Source of the DNA: Deltaproteobacteria bacterium
GTDB taxonomy: Bacteria > Desulfobacterota > Desulfobacteria > Desulfobacterales > Desulfobacteraceae
Assembly (NCBI GenBank): GCA_019314105.1
Contig: JAFCZY010000271.1
Location: 1-7,745 of the forward strand
Reading direction: 5' to 3'
DNA length: 7,745 bases
Shown here: one piece after another, positions 6,147 to 7,745 of the stretch
Numbering within the stretch: position 1 is the first letter of the stretch
Layout: each line of letters begins with the position of its first letter
Translations under genes and position numbers: made by a program
Notes under the pieces: generated by a model
The model's database searches: none
Seen by the model: only the letters and a program-made list of their open reading frames with translations
Told to the model about the DNA's origin: nothing

Positions 6147-7388
6147 ATGAAAATCCTTCACACCTCGGACTGGCATATCGGCCGTTCACTGTATGGCCGG
6201 AAACGATATGATGAATTTTCAGCATTTCTTGACTGGCTGGCAGGATTGATAGAGAGTGAATCTGTTGATGCACTGCTGGTCAGTGGTGATATTTTTGACA
6301 CCAGTACCCCCAGTAACCGGGCGCAGGAACTTTATTATCGCTTTCTCTGCAAGGTCTCTGCATCGAATTGTCGTCATATTGTGATTATTGCGGGCAACCA
6401 TGATTCGCCTTCGTTTCTGAATGCGCCAAAAGAGCTGCTGCTGGCTTTGAATGTCCATGTTGTGGGTTCGATCACAGAGAATCCGGAGGACGAAGTCATT
6501 CTCCTTAAAGGAATTTTGGATGTTCCGGAAGCGATTGTGTGTGCGGTTCCGTATCTGCGGGACCGGGATATCCGGGTGGTAAAGGCCGGTGAAAGCATAG
6601 AAGACAAAAATGCCAATCTCATTAAAGGTGTGCAAAGGCATTATGCCGATGTCTGTAGAATTGCAGAAAAAAAGCAGAGAGAGTACGGCGATATCCCTAT
6701 CATTGGAATGGGACACCTTTTTACAGCCGGCGGTAAAACCATTGACGGTGACGGCGTAAGAGAACTTTATGTCGGCTCTCTGGCCCATGTCGGCAAAGAT
6801 ATTTTCCCTGCCTGTATCGATTATCTGGCATTGGGACATCTGCACGTTCCGCAACTAGTTGGAAAGTCAGCGCATATCCGATATGCTGGCTCGCCGATTC
6901 CCATGGGGTATGGAGAAGCAAAGCAGGAGAAAAGTGTTGTAGCCATTGATTTTAAAAGTTTTGGGAACCCAAACCTTCCTTTAGATATCACACTTCATAC
7001 GGTTCCCCGCTTTCAGGAGTTGGAAAGAATATCCGGCGAAATGGATGAGATTACCCAAAGAATAATTGAGTTGAAATCCAAAGGCAGTCATGCATGGCTG
7101 GAGATTGAGTACACAGGGAATAAGATTGCCGGAAATTTGAGGGAACTTGTCGAAGAGGCGGTTTCAGATACGGGTATGGAGATCCGACAAATAAAAGATA
7201 AGCGGGTTATTGAAAAGATTCTCAGTCAGACCTGTAAAGAGGAGTTGCTTGATGACTTGGATGTAACCGATGTCTTTAACCGGTTGCTGGATACCTATGA
7301 GGTGACAGAAGATGAACGCCCGGCGCTGATTCAGGCCCATCAAGAGATCATCACATTACTGAATGAAGAAGATACAAATGCGGAATAA
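6147..7388 (+). CDS. sbcD: SbcD, Mre11-type nuclease subunit of SbcCD
   Basis: SbcD is the Mn-dependent nuclease partner of the SMC-like ATPase SbcC. Together they cut DNA hairpins and process blocked double-strand ends. The 413-residue product shows all the calcineurin-like phosphoesterase motifs: D8 and H10 (SDWHIG), D48 (SGDIFD), N84-H85-D86 (AGNHDS), H190 (GMGHLF), and H231 and H233 (GHLH), with the capping sequence YAGSPIPMGYGE at 246-257. A C-terminal domain with acidic helices (about 280-413) follows, which in the family binds the SbcC coiled-coil base. Length is normal. The ATG at 6147 follows AAGAGGT at 6131-6137 with 9-nt spacing. The stop is 12 nt from the sbcC start, so the two are an operon. 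No damage is visible. Confidence 0.95.
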   Translation: MKILHTSDWHIGRSLYGRKRYDEFSAFLDWLAGLIESESVDALLVSGDIFDTSTPSNRAQELYYRFLCKVSASNCRHIVIIAGNHDSPSFLNAPKELLLALNVHVVGSITENPEDEVILLKGILDVPEAIVCAVPYLRDRDIRVVKAGESIEDKNANLIKGVQRHYADVCRIAEKKQREYGDIPIIGMGHLFTAGGKTIDGDGVRELYVGSLAHVGKDIFPACIDYLALGHLHVPQLVGKSAHIRYAGSPIPMGYGEAKQEKSVVAIDFKSFGNPNLPLDITLHTVPRFQELERISGEMDEITQRIIELKSKGSHAWLEIEYTGNKIAGNLRELVEEAVSDTGMEIRQIKDKRVIEKILSQTCKEELLDDLDVTDVFNRLLDTYEVTEDERPALIQAHQEIITLLNEEDTNAE

Positions 7389-7400
7389 TAAAGGCGGGTC

Positions 7401-7745
7401 ATGAAAATTCTTGAGCTTAGATTTAAAAATCTCAATTCACTCTATGGGGAGTGGGCTATAGATTTTACAACACCTGAGTATGTTTTTGACGGGATATTTG
7501 TCATTACAGGCCCTACGGGTGCGGGAAAATCAACTATTCTCGATGCCATCTGTCTTGCCCTTTACGGCCAAACACCGCGATTAAAATCCATTACCAAAGC
7601 CGGCAACGAGATCATGTCCCGGCAGACCGGAGAATGCTTTGCCGAAGTGACCTTTGAAACCCGGGAAAGGCGGTTCCGGTGTTACTGGGGCCAGCACAAA
7701 GCCCGCAAAAAGCCTGATGGCAACCTTATTGATTCAAGACATGAA
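7401..7745 (+). CDS. sbcC: SbcC, SMC-like ATPase of SbcCD, N-terminal part only
   Basis: The frame is open for 115 codons to the right edge. It begins MKILELRFKNLNSLYGEW, the usual N-terminal strand of Rad50/SbcC proteins, and carries the Walker A GPTGAGKST at residues 37-45 followed by ILDAICLALYGQTPRL, characteristic of the family. The coiled coils, zinc hook, signature and Walker B lie beyond the window. AAGGCGGG at about 7391-7398 provides the ribosome binding site, and the gap to sbcD is 12 nt. It forms the ATPase half of the SbcCD nuclease with the upstream gene. Confidence 0.95.
   Translation, partial: MKILELRFKNLNSLYGEWAIDFTTPEYVFDGIFVITGPTGAGKSTILDAICLALYGQTPRLKSITKAGNEIMSRQTGECFAEVTFETRERRFRCYWGQHKARKKPDGNLIDSRHE

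Noticed and set aside
6219..6854. A 211-codon open frame on the minus strand inside sbcD
   Set aside because: It lies wholly antisense to a gene with every SbcD catalytic motif, has no recognisable domain, and is rich in residues expected from the reverse of coding sequence.

Overview
The window reads as a chromosomal segment of an anaerobic bacterium, most likely a Desulfobacterota/Desulfobacterales-type sulfate reducer. That assignment is inference from gene content: futalosine-pathway menaquinone synthesis (mqnD), a long-form UvrA, a bacterial phytochelatin-synthase-like protein, a CGGC-domain protein, a DUF89 protein and SbcCD, at moderate GC and with good Shine-Dalgarno sites. No species can be named from the sequence alone.

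Layout: (1) 1-765, minus strand: mqnD, whose C-terminus runs off the left edge. (2) 766-906: a divergent intergenic region with a plausible promoter for the rightward genes. (3) 907-3918, plus: uvrA, damaged by two perfect tandem duplications of 49 bp and 44 bp. Each shifts the reading frame; together they add 93 bp (31 codons), so the frame after the second duplication matches the frame before the first, but the stretch between them is out of frame and translation stops at 2671-2673. (4) 3928-4641, plus: a phytochelatin-synthase-like (peptidase C83 type) protein, 9 nt after the uvrA stop. (5) 4472-5038 and 5079-5999, minus: a CGGC-domain protein and, upstream of it in the same apparent transcription unit, a DUF89/ARMT1-like protein. 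The CGGC frame runs about 170 bp antisense into the C83 gene, which looks like a deletion or rearrangement junction. (6) 6000-6146: a second divergent promoter region. (7) 6147-7388 and 7401-7745, plus: sbcD and the start of sbcC, cut by the right edge.

Two DNA-repair loci (uvrA for nucleotide excision repair, sbcDC for hairpin and double-strand-end processing) therefore flank a small block of cysteine-rich or thiol-related genes of unclear role. The promoter regions upstream of uvrA and sbcD share an exact 11-bp word. The most striking observation is the pair of compensating tandem duplications in uvrA. It is either an assembly artefact (uncollapsed overlaps) or a real and potentially reversible disruption. 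No RNA genes, CRISPR arrays, transposases or attachment sites were recognised.
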